A stretch of 64,000 nt of DNA from CBDANW01 sp965197825 (GTDB lineage Bacteria > Acidobacteriota > Vicinamibacteria > Marinacidobacterales > DATDRI01), in assembly GCA_965197825.1 (NCBI GenBank), contig CBDANW010000002.1, forward strand, positions 1,178,001-1,242,000, in the 5' to 3' direction. Positions 1 through 8,680 of this stretch are shown here, one piece after another. Each line of letters begins with the position of its first letter. Positions within the stretch are counted from its first letter, which is position 1. The notes under the pieces are model-generated. The model saw nothing but the letters and a program-made list of their open reading frames with translations. It was not told the DNA's origin and did no database searches. Made by a program: the position numbers and the translations under genes.

Positions 1-1050
1 TCGTGACGGATCGTTGTAGGTCCACTTCACGGGCTTGGGGTCTTCGTTGTACTTGCGAATGTAGCGCATGATCTTGCGGGTCAGGTCGTGGGTTGACGTG
101 AACACGCCTCGATGGATCAGGGCACGCTCGATCTTGGAGAACCAGAGTTCGATTTTGTTCAGCCAGGAGGAATATGTGGGTGTGAAGTGGAGTCGGACTT
201 TTGGGTTGGCCTCGAGGAACTGTGCGACCTTGGCGGTCTTGTGAGCCGACAGATTGTCGAGGATGACATGTATTTCGCGCTTTCGCTTGTGGCTCGCAAC
301 CAGCTGCTCCAAGAAGGCGACGAACTCCTGGCTGGTATGGCGGCGGACAGTCTTGCCCAAAACCACCCCCGTCTTCGTGTCGAAGGCGGCGTAGAGAGAA
401 AGCGTTCCATGCCGGACGTACTCGAAACCGTGTCGCTCGGCCCGCCCGGGAGACAACGGCAAAATCGGGTCCCGTCGATCCAGGGCTTGGATCGCCGTTT
501 TCTCATCAATACAAAACACCGCAGCGTGCTGAGGTGGATTCATATATAGACCGATGATATCCGCTGCCTTCGTCTCGAAATCCGGATCGTTGGAGGCCTT
601 GTAATGCTCAATTCGGTGTGGCTGGAGACCATGCTTTTTCCAAGTGCGAGCCACCATCATGTGATGGATTCCCAGCTTCTTCGCAAGTCGACGCGTGCTC
701 CAGTGAGTCGAGCCGTCGGTCGGTTTTTTCTGCGTCCACGAAAGAATCCGTGCTTCCATCCGAGGCGTGAGCACTTGAATCGGACGCCCCTCGTGACGCG
801 CGTACAGACCTGCCAGACGCTCCTCCAAGAATCGGCGTTTCCACTTGCTGATAAAAGGCGCCGTGCAGCCCACCGTCTGCTGCACCTGCGTATAGCTTGC
901 ACCGTCTGCCAGCAAGAGCAACATCCGAGCGATCCGCGCGTCATCCGCTCGACCGCTACAGCTCGAAACTCGTTTGCCAAGCTCCCTATGTTCCGCTTGA
1001 GTCAACACAACGGCTCTCCCTCGCATGAAAGAGATATTACAACTAAACAC
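1..1050 (-). CDS. IS630-family transposase (3' end outside window)
   Basis: DDE transposase of the IS630 family. The N-terminal third is a helix-turn-helix region (ADGASYTQVQQTVGCTAPFI). The catalytic core shows all three acidic residues: D in VFCIDEKTAIQALDR, D in HVILDNLSAHK and E in NKIELWFSKIER. About 350 codons are visible and the frame stays open to the window edge; by comparison with the other copies only about a dozen codons are missing. The start is GTG at 1050, with an internal ATG at 1026 as alternative. Compared with copies 2 and 3 this one has no internal deletion, so it could be the active source. Activity is inferred, not shown. Confidence 0.88.
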   Translation of the reverse strand, partial: MFSCNISFMRGRAVVLTQAEHRELGKRVSSCSGRADDARIARMLLLLADGASYTQVQQTVGCTAPFISKWKRRFLEERLAGLYARHEGRPIQVLTPRMEARILSWTQKKPTDGSTHWSTRRLAKKLGIHHMMVARTWKKHGLQPHRIEHYKASNDPDFETKAADIIGLYMNPPQHAAVFCIDEKTAIQALDRRDPILPLSPGRAERHGFEYVRHGTLSLYAAFDTKTGVVLGKTVRRHTSQEFVAFLEQLVASHKRKREIHVILDNLSAHKTAKVAQFLEANPKVRLHFTPTYSSWLNKIELWFSKIERALIHRGVFTSTHDLTRKIMRYIRKYNEDPKPVKWTYNDPSR

Positions 1051-1070
1051 TTAAATGTTACAGTCCACTA
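1..1070 (-). mobile_element. IS630-family element, copy 1 (left end cut by window)
   Basis: The inner end reads GTTACAGTCCACTA at 1057-1070 and closes on a TA, as expected for IS630/Tc1-mariner elements that duplicate TA. Two other copies, at 55374-56247 and 58053-58804, show both ends (TAGTGGACTGTAAC). Those copies show that only about 40 bp of the outer end is missing here. It is the least deleted of the three copies and sits inside a TPR-kinase gene. Confidence 0.9.
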
Positions 1071-2026
1071 GCCAACCAGTTGGGCGACGAGGAGCAGGCG
1101 ATTCGACTGTTTCAACGAATCGACTCGTCGGATCAGAACTACGAAAACGCCACGCTGCTTCTCTCGCGGCTTTTCCTCAACAAGGGCATGGTTTCCCTGG
1201 CCCAGGAAAAGCTCCAGCGGGTCCTGCGGGATCGACCCATCGGCAACCAGACGCTGGAACACTATTATTGTCTTGGTCTGGTCTACGAAAAGCTGGGCAA
1301 GCGTGACGAAGCGCTCGAAACCTTCCGCAAGGTCATGTCCGAGCGCTACGGTTACGAAGACGTCGAAGAACGGATCGCTCAAGCTTCTGTAGGATCGCGC
1401 GGTGGTCGAGCTCTTCCTGGCGGAGGCCAAGATCGCAAAGACCTTCGACCATCCCAATCTGGTCCGGTTGCTCGGTTTGACGGAAATGCGAGGGCACAAA
1501 GTTGTGGTCACCGAGTACGTGGAGGGAAAGAGCCTCGACGCGCTCCTATCCGGAAACAAGCGGTTGGGCGTCAAACAAGCGCTCGATGTGCTGTCGACGC
1601 TTTGCATCGCGCTCGGCTACGCCCATCAGAGAAAGCTGCTCCACAAGGATCTGAAGATGACCGATGTCTTGGTCGCTCGCGGGGGGCAAGCTCCGGCTCG
1701 CGGGGCTCGGACTGGGGGCGCTGCGGACACCCACGTCGGGAGAGGGCTACCGGTACCCTCCTCCGGAGTTCCTTGCCGGAAGCCCAACCGATGCGCGAAC
1801 GGACATCTACTCGCTCGAGGGAATGCTGTTTCATGCGATCAGCGGACTCCACCCGGGAAGCCCCGAAGCGGCAGCCAACGGAGCCCCCCCGGCCCTGCGG
1901 AAACTGGTACCCGAAGTCCCCGACTCGTTGGACGAAATCGTCACTCGTTGCCTAGCCGAGAAGCCCGAGGAACGCTTCGCCAACGTCGCCGATCTGTACG
2001 CGGCGGCCAGCGAGCTGCGCAACTAA
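1071..2026 (+). pseudogene. Remnant of TPR plus Ser/Thr protein kinase gene
   Basis: Three pieces read in succession in different frames. Positions 1071-1390 encode TPR-like helices (EEQAIRLFQRID, GLVYEKLGKRDEALETFRKV). From about 1402 a second frame gives a kinase C-lobe starting near helix C (AEAKIAKTFDHPNLVRLLG) with hinge VTEYVEGKSLDALL and a catalytic loop HKDLKMTDVLV. A third frame from about 1687 gives GEGYRYPPPEFLAGSPTDA and helices to the stop at 2026. The glycine-rich loop and the ATP lysine are absent, so DNA between the TPR and kinase parts is lost. The catalytic loop lacks the usual Asn of HRDLKPxN. The second frame change falls in a run of six G at 1681-1686, and removing one G restores it. 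The 5' end is cut by the IS630 insertion. Confidence 0.8.
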
Positions 2027-2071
2027 CTCAACTCGCTTTGTGACTCCCGCCCCGACTAGAATGGCCCCACC

Positions 2072-2734
2072 GTGCAGTGTTGGTCTTGCGAAAAAGTAAA
2101 AGGCAAGCGATCTTGCCCCGCGCATGCCGGGGACAGCATTTGCTCGCGCTGCTGCGGCACGAAGCGTCGCGTGGAGATCCGATGCCCGGAAGATTGTCCG
2201 TACTTACACGGCGAGCACGATCCCCGTTGGGAGTCTCCCGGCCAAAAGATGGAAGGCATGGACTTCCTTTCTCGATTCGGCCAGCTCTCCCGTGAACAAG
2301 TCCCCTTTCTGATCTTTTTCCACTCCCTGCTGTTCCGAGCCTCTCGGGAGCTCTCCGAAGCGCTGAGCGACGAAGAGCTCGTGGCCGTGGTCTCTACCCT
2401 GGGGCGCACCTACGAGACCTTGTCCAAGGGTGTCGTTTACGAGCACAAGAGCGAAAACATCCGACTGCAGAGCATCATCACACGATTAGGAGAGATCTTG
2501 GCCCAGCGCAAGGAGATTTCCGGCGTGCCTCCCGCCTCGGACGCTCACGTGCTTGCCGTGCTGGCGAGCACGCAATCCGCGATCGAAGCACAGAAATCGG
2601 CGGCCGATGGCCAAGAAAGCAAGAAGAGCTACTTGGATGTAGCGGAGCGCGTGTTCCACGCCGCGATCGCCGAGTTTCCGGAGCCAGAGATTCCCGGAGA
2701 GTCTCGAGCCGGAGGACTCATCGTCGAGCCCTGA
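2072..2734 (+). CDS. Cys-rich N-terminal protein of unknown function
   Basis: 220 residues from a GTG start. The first 50 residues hold nine Cys in a compact pattern: CWSC, CPAHAGDSICSRCCGTKR, then CPEDCPYLHG. This looks like a zinc-binding module, possibly binuclear. The rest is acidic, helical and without membrane segments or a signal peptide, so it is probably cytoplasmic. I recognise no named family. The gene lies between the kinase remnant and the PfkB gene, on the same strand as both. Both the frame and the cysteine spacing look conserved-protein-like, so I treat it as real; function is unknown. Confidence 0.7.
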   Translation: MQCWSCEKVKGKRSCPAHAGDSICSRCCGTKRRVEIRCPEDCPYLHGEHDPRWESPGQKMEGMDFLSRFGQLSREQVPFLIFFHSLLFRASRELSEALSDEELVAVVSTLGRTYETLSKGVVYEHKSENIRLQSIITRLGEILAQRKEISGVPPASDAHVLAVLASTQSAIEAQKSAADGQESKKSYLDVAERVFHAAIAEFPEPEIPGESRAGGLIVEP

Positions 2735-2821
2735 AAACCCTGGAAACAACCACGACGACGGCGGGGGGCCCCACGCTCAAGTGCTATGCTATGCTGCTCT
2801 CTTTGAAAAAGAGCGATCCCC

Positions 2822-3848
2822 TTGGCGAAACGCCCCGTGGCAGCCGTTCTCGGCGATATCAACCGCGACCTCTTCGTGCGCGTTCGCCATTTTCCGAGAC
2901 CCAGCTGGGATAACCCGACCGATGGGAGCACCTGGGCTCTAGGGGGTTCCGCCGCGAATACCGCGGTCGTGCTCGCTCGCCTCGACGTGCCGGCAAGCGT
3001 GATCGGAAGGATCGGCAGCGATCCCGAGGGGGCGCGCGCTTCTCAAGGAGCTCACCCGCTCCGGCGTCCATACCGGTGCCGTCCAAAAGGATCCTTCGCG
3101 GGCGACCGGGATTTGTATCGTCCCGGTGACCGCCGACGGAGAGCGCACGCTCATAGGGATCCGCGGAGCCAATTGCGCTTTGCAGCGAGACGGCATCGCG
3201 GAGGCGGTCGAGGGCATCCGACACTTGCACGTTTCGGGCTACGCATTGATGCAGCCCGAATCACGCCGCGCCGCGGTGCTCGCCCTTGAGACAGCCAGGA
3301 AGCAGGGCGCCGTGACCTCGCTGGACTTCGGTTGGCAACCGGCCACCTCCGCCCCGGAGTTCGTTCGTCGCGCCCTCGGTCACGTCAGCCTCGCATTGCC
3401 CAGCGCGCAAGAGCTGAGAATGGCTTTGGGAGAAAGGCGCCTGAGCCGAGCAGCCAGCAAGGCACGGGCCATGGGAGTGGAGCATGTCGCGGTGACCCTG
3501 GGTGCGGGAGGTTGCAGGATCTTTTCGGGAGATGGGACGTTTCGAGTTCCTCATTTCGAGTCTCGAGCCATCAACACCTGCGGCGCCGGCGACGCATTCA
3601 ACGCCGGTTACATACTCGGAATGCTGGAGGGAGCGAGTGCAGAGACCTGTGCCATCCTCGGAAACGCAGCCGGCGCCGCTGTCGTGGAGTCGGACTCGTC
3701 GCACGAGGCGGTGACCAGAGACAAGCTCTCGAAGATTATTCTTCGCGCAAAGGATGCCCCGAAACTCAAGCAGTTCGCTACCGCGGTTGATGACGCCATC
3801 GGACTGCTGTCGGCCAAATCGAAAAGAAGAAGGAGGAAAACGCGATGA
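2822..3848 (+). pseudogene. PfkB-family sugar/nucleoside kinase, frameshifted
   Basis: Ribokinase-type (PfkB) kinase. The start shows AVLGDINRDLFVRV and the sugar-site motif GGSAANTAVVLARL. The C-terminal signature NTCGAGDAFNAGYI carries the catalytic Asp. The frame breaks in a run of five G at 3028-3032: upstream reads IGSDPEG, downstream resumes as RALLKELTRSGVHTGAV, and deleting one G joins them perfectly. So it is either a one-base pseudogene or a homopolymer sequencing error. Its stop overlaps the next ATG by four bases (ATGA), implying one transcript with the BtpA-family gene. The substrate cannot be told from the sequence. Confidence 0.85.
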
Positions 3849-4696
3849 CTCCGGAATGGAAGAAGAAGCAAGAGGAGCTTCGCCTGCCAGGTCTACCGGA
3901 CATGTTTGGTGTGGACAAGCCGATTATCGGCATGGTGCATCTCCCCCCGCTGCCTGGCTCTCCGAACTACGATGGGCGTGGACTCGATCCGGTGATCGAA
4001 TGGGCCCTCAGGGACGTCGATACGTACCAGCGGGCCGGCGTCGACGGCCTCATCGTGGAGAACATGTGGGATCACCCGTACTTCGTGGGGGAAGATGTGC
4101 CGCCCGAGGCGATGACCGCGCAGGCGGTGGCGGCTCGCGAAGTCGTCAAGGCCGCGAACGTGCCGACCGGCATCAACGTGATCCATAACGGAGGACGGGT
4201 GACGCTCTCCATTGCGTTGGCCGCCGGCGCGACTTTCGTGAGGATCTGCATCTTGACCGGAGCTCGCCTCTGGGACACCGGCGAGCTGGATCACGGCTGC
4301 GCGTCGCGATTGCTCCGTCATCGGAAGAACCTACGGGCCGAGCACATCAAGATCTTCGCGGACGTTGACAAGAAACACTCCCTGCCGTTTCCCGGCTTGG
4401 ATTTGGAGACGCACATCGAGTGGACAGATTACTATTTAGCCGACGCGCTCATCGTCTCCGGGCGAATGACCGGCGACGCCCCTTCGCTCGAGAAGGTTCG
4501 AAAGGCCAAAGAGCTCTCCCGAGGCCGCCCCCTTCTCATGGGATCCGGGACGTCGGCCGAGAACATCGCCGACTTCCTGCGCTACGCCGACGGTGCCATC
4601 GTCGGGACTAGCGTGAAGGTCGACGGTCAGGGCGAAAACCCCGTTGATGCCCAGAGGATGGCCGCCTACATGAGAGCTGTGGAGCGTGGCGCGTAA
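3845..4696 (+). CDS. BtpA/SgcQ-family TIM-barrel protein
   Basis: 283 residues of the BtpA family (photosystem I biogenesis protein BtpA in cyanobacteria, SgcQ in enterobacteria). Characteristic stretches are IIGMVHLPPLPGSPNY at the N terminus, GVDGLIVENMWDHPYF, IFADVDKKHS, and MGSGTSAENI with ADGAIVGTSVK near the phosphate-binding end. Length is normal for the family. Outside cyanobacteria these proteins sit beside PfkB kinases and are thought to act on sugar or nucleoside phosphates; the present pairing fits, but the reaction is unknown. It is translationally coupled to the upstream kinase by an ATGA overlap. Confidence 0.88.
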   Translation: MTPEWKKKQEELRLPGLPDMFGVDKPIIGMVHLPPLPGSPNYDGRGLDPVIEWALRDVDTYQRAGVDGLIVENMWDHPYFVGEDVPPEAMTAQAVAAREVVKAANVPTGINVIHNGGRVTLSIALAAGATFVRICILTGARLWDTGELDHGCASRLLRHRKNLRAEHIKIFADVDKKHSLPFPGLDLETHIEWTDYYLADALIVSGRMTGDAPSLEKVRKAKELSRGRPLLMGSGTSAENIADFLRYADGAIVGTSVKVDGQGENPVDAQRMAAYMRAVERGA

Positions 4697-4735
4697 GCCT
4701 CGCCGAAGCTCGGTAGGGGTCGCGAACGAACGAAA

Positions 4736-4778
4736 GCCCGCCTTCGCCCTACGTCGCTCCAGTGAGGCTACGGCGGGC
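4736..4778. repeat. GC-rich hairpin, REP-like or terminator
   Basis: The 210-base gap between the BtpA-family gene and the transporter holds an inverted repeat (GCCCGCC near 4736, GGCGGGC near 4772) with an extended GC-rich middle. It could end the kinase-BtpA transcript or be a REP-like sequence. There is no T-run after it. Nothing else is clear in the gap. Confidence 0.4.
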
Positions 4779-4906
4779 AACCTGCCGAACGTCGCCGGGG
4801 ACATTCGCTTGCGACAGAGGGCAGGTTGCTGCGCCGGCGGGACTGGCATAACATATTGCCCCTTCATTGGGGACGTCAGGACTCTTGAATTGAGAGAGCT
4901 GCTTTT

Positions 4907-7708
4907 ATGAGCGATTCGTTCCTTCGTCGTCTTCTTTCGCCCATCCTCACCCTACGGGAAGGCGAAGCCGCGACCGCGGTGAAGATGTTCATCTACTCCT
5001 TCCTGGTGATGACCGCCTACAACAACATCAAGCCCTCGGCGACCGCGAAATTCATTGACGACGTCGGCGCGGACAACCTCCCCTGGGTCATGCTGGTGGC
5101 CGGTGTCGGCATGGGCTTCATCATGCAGTACTACAGCCGGCTGGTGGGCAAGCTTCCCCGCCTGTGGGTCTTGCCGGGAACACTGGTTGCAGTAGTCGGT
5201 ACCTTGGTAGGCTTCTGGTTCCTCTTCCAGATCGGCCAAACCTGGGTCTCGGTCGCGTTCTATTTCTGGGGTCGGTTGCTCCTGGGTATTTTTCTCATCA
5301 GCCAGTTCTGGACCTTGGCCAACGATATCTACGATCCCCGGCAGGCCAAGCGCATCTTCGGCTTCATCGGTGGCGGGGCGAGCCTCGGCGGTATGACCGG
5401 GGCCGGGCTGACTTCGCTGCTAGCGAGGCGAGTGGGCGCGGACACCCTGATTTTGTTCAGCGCCGGTATCTTGGCCATCTGCTTCGTTCTGGTGATTCGA
5501 ATCCAACGAAAAGAACAACCCGCCGAGCGCGGCAGCATCGCCCGGAAGGAAACCCTCGGAGGCGGCGAGGCTTGGGCGATGGTCCGTCAATCGAAGCATC
5601 TAGGGCTCATCTCCTTGGTGATCGGCTTCGCCGCGCTGGGCGCGGTGACGGTCGAGCAGCAGCTCAACATGGCGGCCGAACAGTTCGTCCAGGGGGAAGA
5701 CGGTATCGTTAGCTTTCTGGCGCAAATCACCTTCTACCTTTCCGCCATCAGCTTCGTCATCCAAATCTATTTTACGAGCCGCATCCACCGGTTTCTCGGC
5801 ATTGGGTTCGCCTTGATGGTGCTGCCAATGAGCTTGGGGGCTTCGGCGTTTCTCATTCTGTTCCATCCGGTTCTCTTGTCGACGATGGTGGCCCGCATTA
5901 CCGACACGTCGTTGCGCTACAGCCTCGACAAGACCACCCGCGAAGTTCTATTCCAACCCCTTCCCAAAGAGACCAAGCTCAAAGCCAAGGCCTTCGTCGA
6001 CGTTACGGCCGATCGGTTCATCGGAAAGGGACTCGGTTCAGTCGTTCTGCTGGTCATGCTGAAAGTCTTTGGTGTTACTTGGATGCAACTCAGTTTTCTC
6101 AGCCTCACCTATTGCGTCCTTTGGCTATTCCTGGCGAGGAAAGCAAAGAAGGAGTACACCGCCAGCTTCCGACGGAGCATCGAGCACTTGGATCTCGAAC
6201 CTGTGGCGATGAGACCGCAAACGGCGGACGCGGCCACCGTGGAGACCCTCGTCGAAGAGCTGGGGAGCGCCGAAGAGCATCGTGTGCTCTACGCCATCGA
6301 TCTCCTCGACTCCCTCGACAAGGCCAACCTGATTACGCCACTTCTCCTGCACCATGAAGCCCCCGGAGTGCGTGCGCGAGCCCTGGCTAGCATCGCGGCG
6401 GCACGCCCCGAGCTCGTACACCGGTGGGCACCGGCCGTCGAGCGGGCCCTCAAGGATGAGAGCGCGGACGTGCGCGCCGCGGCGGTCACTGCCTTGGCGG
6501 CCATCCGCGGAGAGAAGAGTACGGAGTTGATGCGGCCCTATCTGAACGATCACGATCCTCGCATCGTGGCCGCCGCCGCCGTGGTCATGGCCAGTAGCGA
6601 TAGTGACGAGGACGTCGACGCGGCCGAGTCGGCGCTCCGACGAATCTCCTCAGACACCCGCGAGGGAGCGGCGGGGGCGCGGCGCCAAGCCGCGCGCGCC
6701 ATCGCCCAGATCCAGAGTCCGCGATTCCGGAGCCTGCTCATCCCCCTCATGTACGACGCCAACCTGGAAGTCGCCAAGGAGTCGATCGCAAGCGTGAGCC
6801 GCTTCGGTACGTCGGACTACATGTTCGTGCCGTCCCTCGTCTCACTCTTACGACACCGCCGTCTCAAGAACATCGCGCGGCAGGTGCTGGTCAGTTACGG
6901 CGAGGGAGTCCTCGACGCGCTAGCGTACTTCCTGAAAGACCCCGACGAGAACCCGTGGGTGAAACGGCACATTCCGGGCACGCTCGCCCGCATCCCGTGC
7001 GAGAGAACGGTGGGGATTCTCCTCGAAACACTCGATGACGATGACGGCTTCATCCGTTACAAAACGGTGACCGCTCTCGGGCAGATTCGTCGAGAGCATC
7101 CAGAGCTCACGATCGATCCGAAGCCCGTCGAGAAGCTCGCCCTCCGAGACGCGTTGCGCTACTACCATTATCTCGGCGTTCACTACGGTCTATTCCAGAA
7201 AGAAGGTCTCGGGTCGGGCTCCCTCGTCGATCGAGCACTCGTGGAAAAGATGCAGCGAGCACTCGACCGGGTCTACGAGCTGCTCGGGCTCATCTATCCT
7301 TGGAAGGACATCGCCGCGGCACGGTGGACGCTCGAACATGGCGTGGCTCGCTCCAAAGCCAGTGCCGCAGAGTACCTCGACAACATGCTCGGCGGAGACC
7401 TCCGCAAGCGTCTGATGCCAATCATGGAGGACATCCCCATCGAAGAAAAAGTGCACAGGGGCAACGTCTTCTTGAAGACACGCGTGCGGAGCACCGAAGA
7501 AACGCTGGCCCGACTCATCTATGACGACGATCCGGTCGTAGCTGCCACCGCGATCGATCTCGTTCGTGAGCAAAAGATGTGGTCTCTAGCAGACGATATC
7601 GAAGAAGTGCTTGCCTTCCGAGATGCAAAGGATTTCTTCGTCTTCGAGGCGGCGTCCTTCGCGCTGGCCGCACACCGACTTGGAGAGGAGAAGCCCCGTG
7701 CGTTTTGA
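4907..7708 (+). CDS. Nucleotide transporter-like membrane protein with HEAT repeats
   Basis: 933 residues. The first about 410 form a polytopic membrane domain of the ATP/ADP (NTP/NDP) exchange transporter superfamily: KMFIYSFLVMTAYNNIKPSA, the FWTLANDIYDPRQAKRIFGF region, then GGGASLGGMTGAG. The next about 500 residues are HEAT-type helical repeats (for example VRARALASIAAARPEL, VRAAAVTALAAIRGE, HDPRIVAAAAVVMAS), a cytoplasmic scaffold absent from the classic obligate-intracellular carriers. It probably exchanges a nucleotide or related anion, but the substrate is unknown. The cNMP-binding gene starts inside its 3' end, so the two are made together. Confidence 0.85.
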   Translation: MSDSFLRRLLSPILTLREGEAATAVKMFIYSFLVMTAYNNIKPSATAKFIDDVGADNLPWVMLVAGVGMGFIMQYYSRLVGKLPRLWVLPGTLVAVVGTLVGFWFLFQIGQTWVSVAFYFWGRLLLGIFLISQFWTLANDIYDPRQAKRIFGFIGGGASLGGMTGAGLTSLLARRVGADTLILFSAGILAICFVLVIRIQRKEQPAERGSIARKETLGGGEAWAMVRQSKHLGLISLVIGFAALGAVTVEQQLNMAAEQFVQGEDGIVSFLAQITFYLSAISFVIQIYFTSRIHRFLGIGFALMVLPMSLGASAFLILFHPVLLSTMVARITDTSLRYSLDKTTREVLFQPLPKETKLKAKAFVDVTADRFIGKGLGSVVLLVMLKVFGVTWMQLSFLSLTYCVLWLFLARKAKKEYTASFRRSIEHLDLEPVAMRPQTADAATVETLVEELGSAEEHRVLYAIDLLDSLDKANLITPLLLHHEAPGVRARALASIAAARPELVHRWAPAVERALKDESADVRAAAVTALAAIRGEKSTELMRPYLNDHDPRIVAAAAVVMASSDSDEDVDAAESALRRISSDTREGAAGARRQAARAIAQIQSPRFRSLLIPLMYDANLEVAKESIASVSRFGTSDYMFVPSLVSLLRHRRLKNIARQVLVSYGEGVLDALAYFLKDPDENPWVKRHIPGTLARIPCERTVGILLETLDDDDGFIRYKTVTALGQIRREHPELTIDPKPVEKLALRDALRYYHYLGVHYGLFQKEGLGSGSLVDRALVEKMQRALDRVYELLGLIYPWKDIAAARWTLEHGVARSKASAAEYLDNMLGGDLRKRLMPIMEDIPIEEKVHRGNVFLKTRVRSTEETLARLIYDDDPVVAATAIDLVREQKMWSLADDIEEVLAFRDAKDFFVFEAASFALAAHRLGEEKPRAF

Positions 7709-8621
7709 GCTGCTCCCTCCCGTTCCCGCGGTTGCGCTGGCAGACCAGCTTCGTCGCATTCCCCTCTTCAGCTTCGTCAACGTCGATGAGCTGTTCCGGA
7801 TCTCGTCGATCGCTCGTCAGGTGCGGTACGAAGTGGGTGCCACGATGCAAGAAGAAGGGACGCCGGTCGAGTACATCCAGGTCTTAGTGGAAGGCAGGAT
7901 CCGGATCACCGGAAAGGCGCGCCAGGAGGAAGAGATGTCGCCTCCCGCGCTTCTGGGCTTCCGGGAGGTCTTGGAAGGTGCTCCGCTGCGGGAAACGGCG
8001 CAGGCGGTCGAAGGCTCCGTCTGCCTGGCGATCGCGGCCGAGGAGTTCCGGGCTCTTTTGTCGGACAACATCGAGCTAGCGCAGGGCCTGTTCCAGCAGC
8101 TCTTGAGCGCGCCCTCGAAGAACGAACGCCCCAGCTTGATGAGGCGTGGCGTCCATTTGGAAGAAAGACCACGGGCCTTGGAAGCGGGCCAGGAATTGAA
8201 ACCCATCGAGAAAGTCCTGCTTCTCCAAGAGCTACCCGTTTTTTCCAGGACCACCGCCGACGAGCTCTTTGCCCTAGCGGCGATCGCCCGGGAGTTCCCT
8301 CTCGTCGACAACGAAGGCGTCTTCAACGAGGGGGATGCGCCCGCGCTTCACATCGTCTTGTCCGGCGAGTTTTCCGTCCAGTCACCCGACGACGATGGGC
8401 AAGCGGAAGTCGTCAGGGCCGGCGACGTTTTGGGGCTCCACGAGACACTGGCAGGGACGCCATTAGATTGGCGCGCCAAGGTGACAAAAGGGGGGATGGC
8501 ACTACGGATCGAAAGGGACAAGTTGTTCGAGGTGTTAGCGGATCAGGAAGACCTGCTCCAGGCCCTGTTCAGCGCACTCTTCCACTCTTCCGCTTCACCC
8601 GGCAATCTCGATTCGGCCTAG
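7698..8621 (+). CDS. Protein with two cyclic-nucleotide-binding-like domains
   Basis: 307 residues from GTG 7698, preceded by GGAGAGGAG at 7682-7690, and overlapping the transporter stop by 11 bases. Two cNMP-binding folds follow each other: IPLFSFVNVDELFRISSIAR with EGTPVEYIQVLVEGRI (about residues 15-125), and LPVFSRTTADELFALAAIAR with EGDAPALHIVLSGEFSV (about 180-300). There is no DNA-binding domain, so it is not a Crp-type regulator. The phosphate-binding Arg is not obvious, so ligand binding is uncertain. Coupling to the HEAT transporter suggests it gates or scaffolds it. The stop TAG is also the tip of a miniature-element-like sequence (TAGTGCCCTGTA). Confidence 0.82.
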   Translation: MRFELLPPVPAVALADQLRRIPLFSFVNVDELFRISSIARQVRYEVGATMQEEGTPVEYIQVLVEGRIRITGKARQEEEMSPPALLGFREVLEGAPLRETAQAVEGSVCLAIAAEEFRALLSDNIELAQGLFQQLLSAPSKNERPSLMRRGVHLEERPRALEAGQELKPIEKVLLLQELPVFSRTTADELFALAAIAREFPLVDNEGVFNEGDAPALHIVLSGEFSVQSPDDDGQAEVVRAGDVLGLHETLAGTPLDWRAKVTKGGMALRIERDKLFEVLADQEDLLQALFSALFHSSASPGNLDSA

Positions 8622-8680
8622 TGCCCTGTACGGGTGTTGTTCGGAGCGTGTCTGCCGCCGGCCCAGTAGGAGCCGCAGAG

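Noticed and set aside
1080..1955. 291-codon frame continuing from the TPR region
   Set aside because: After about 1390 the frame turns into low-complexity Arg/Ser/Pro sequence, while the kinase motifs are in another frame.
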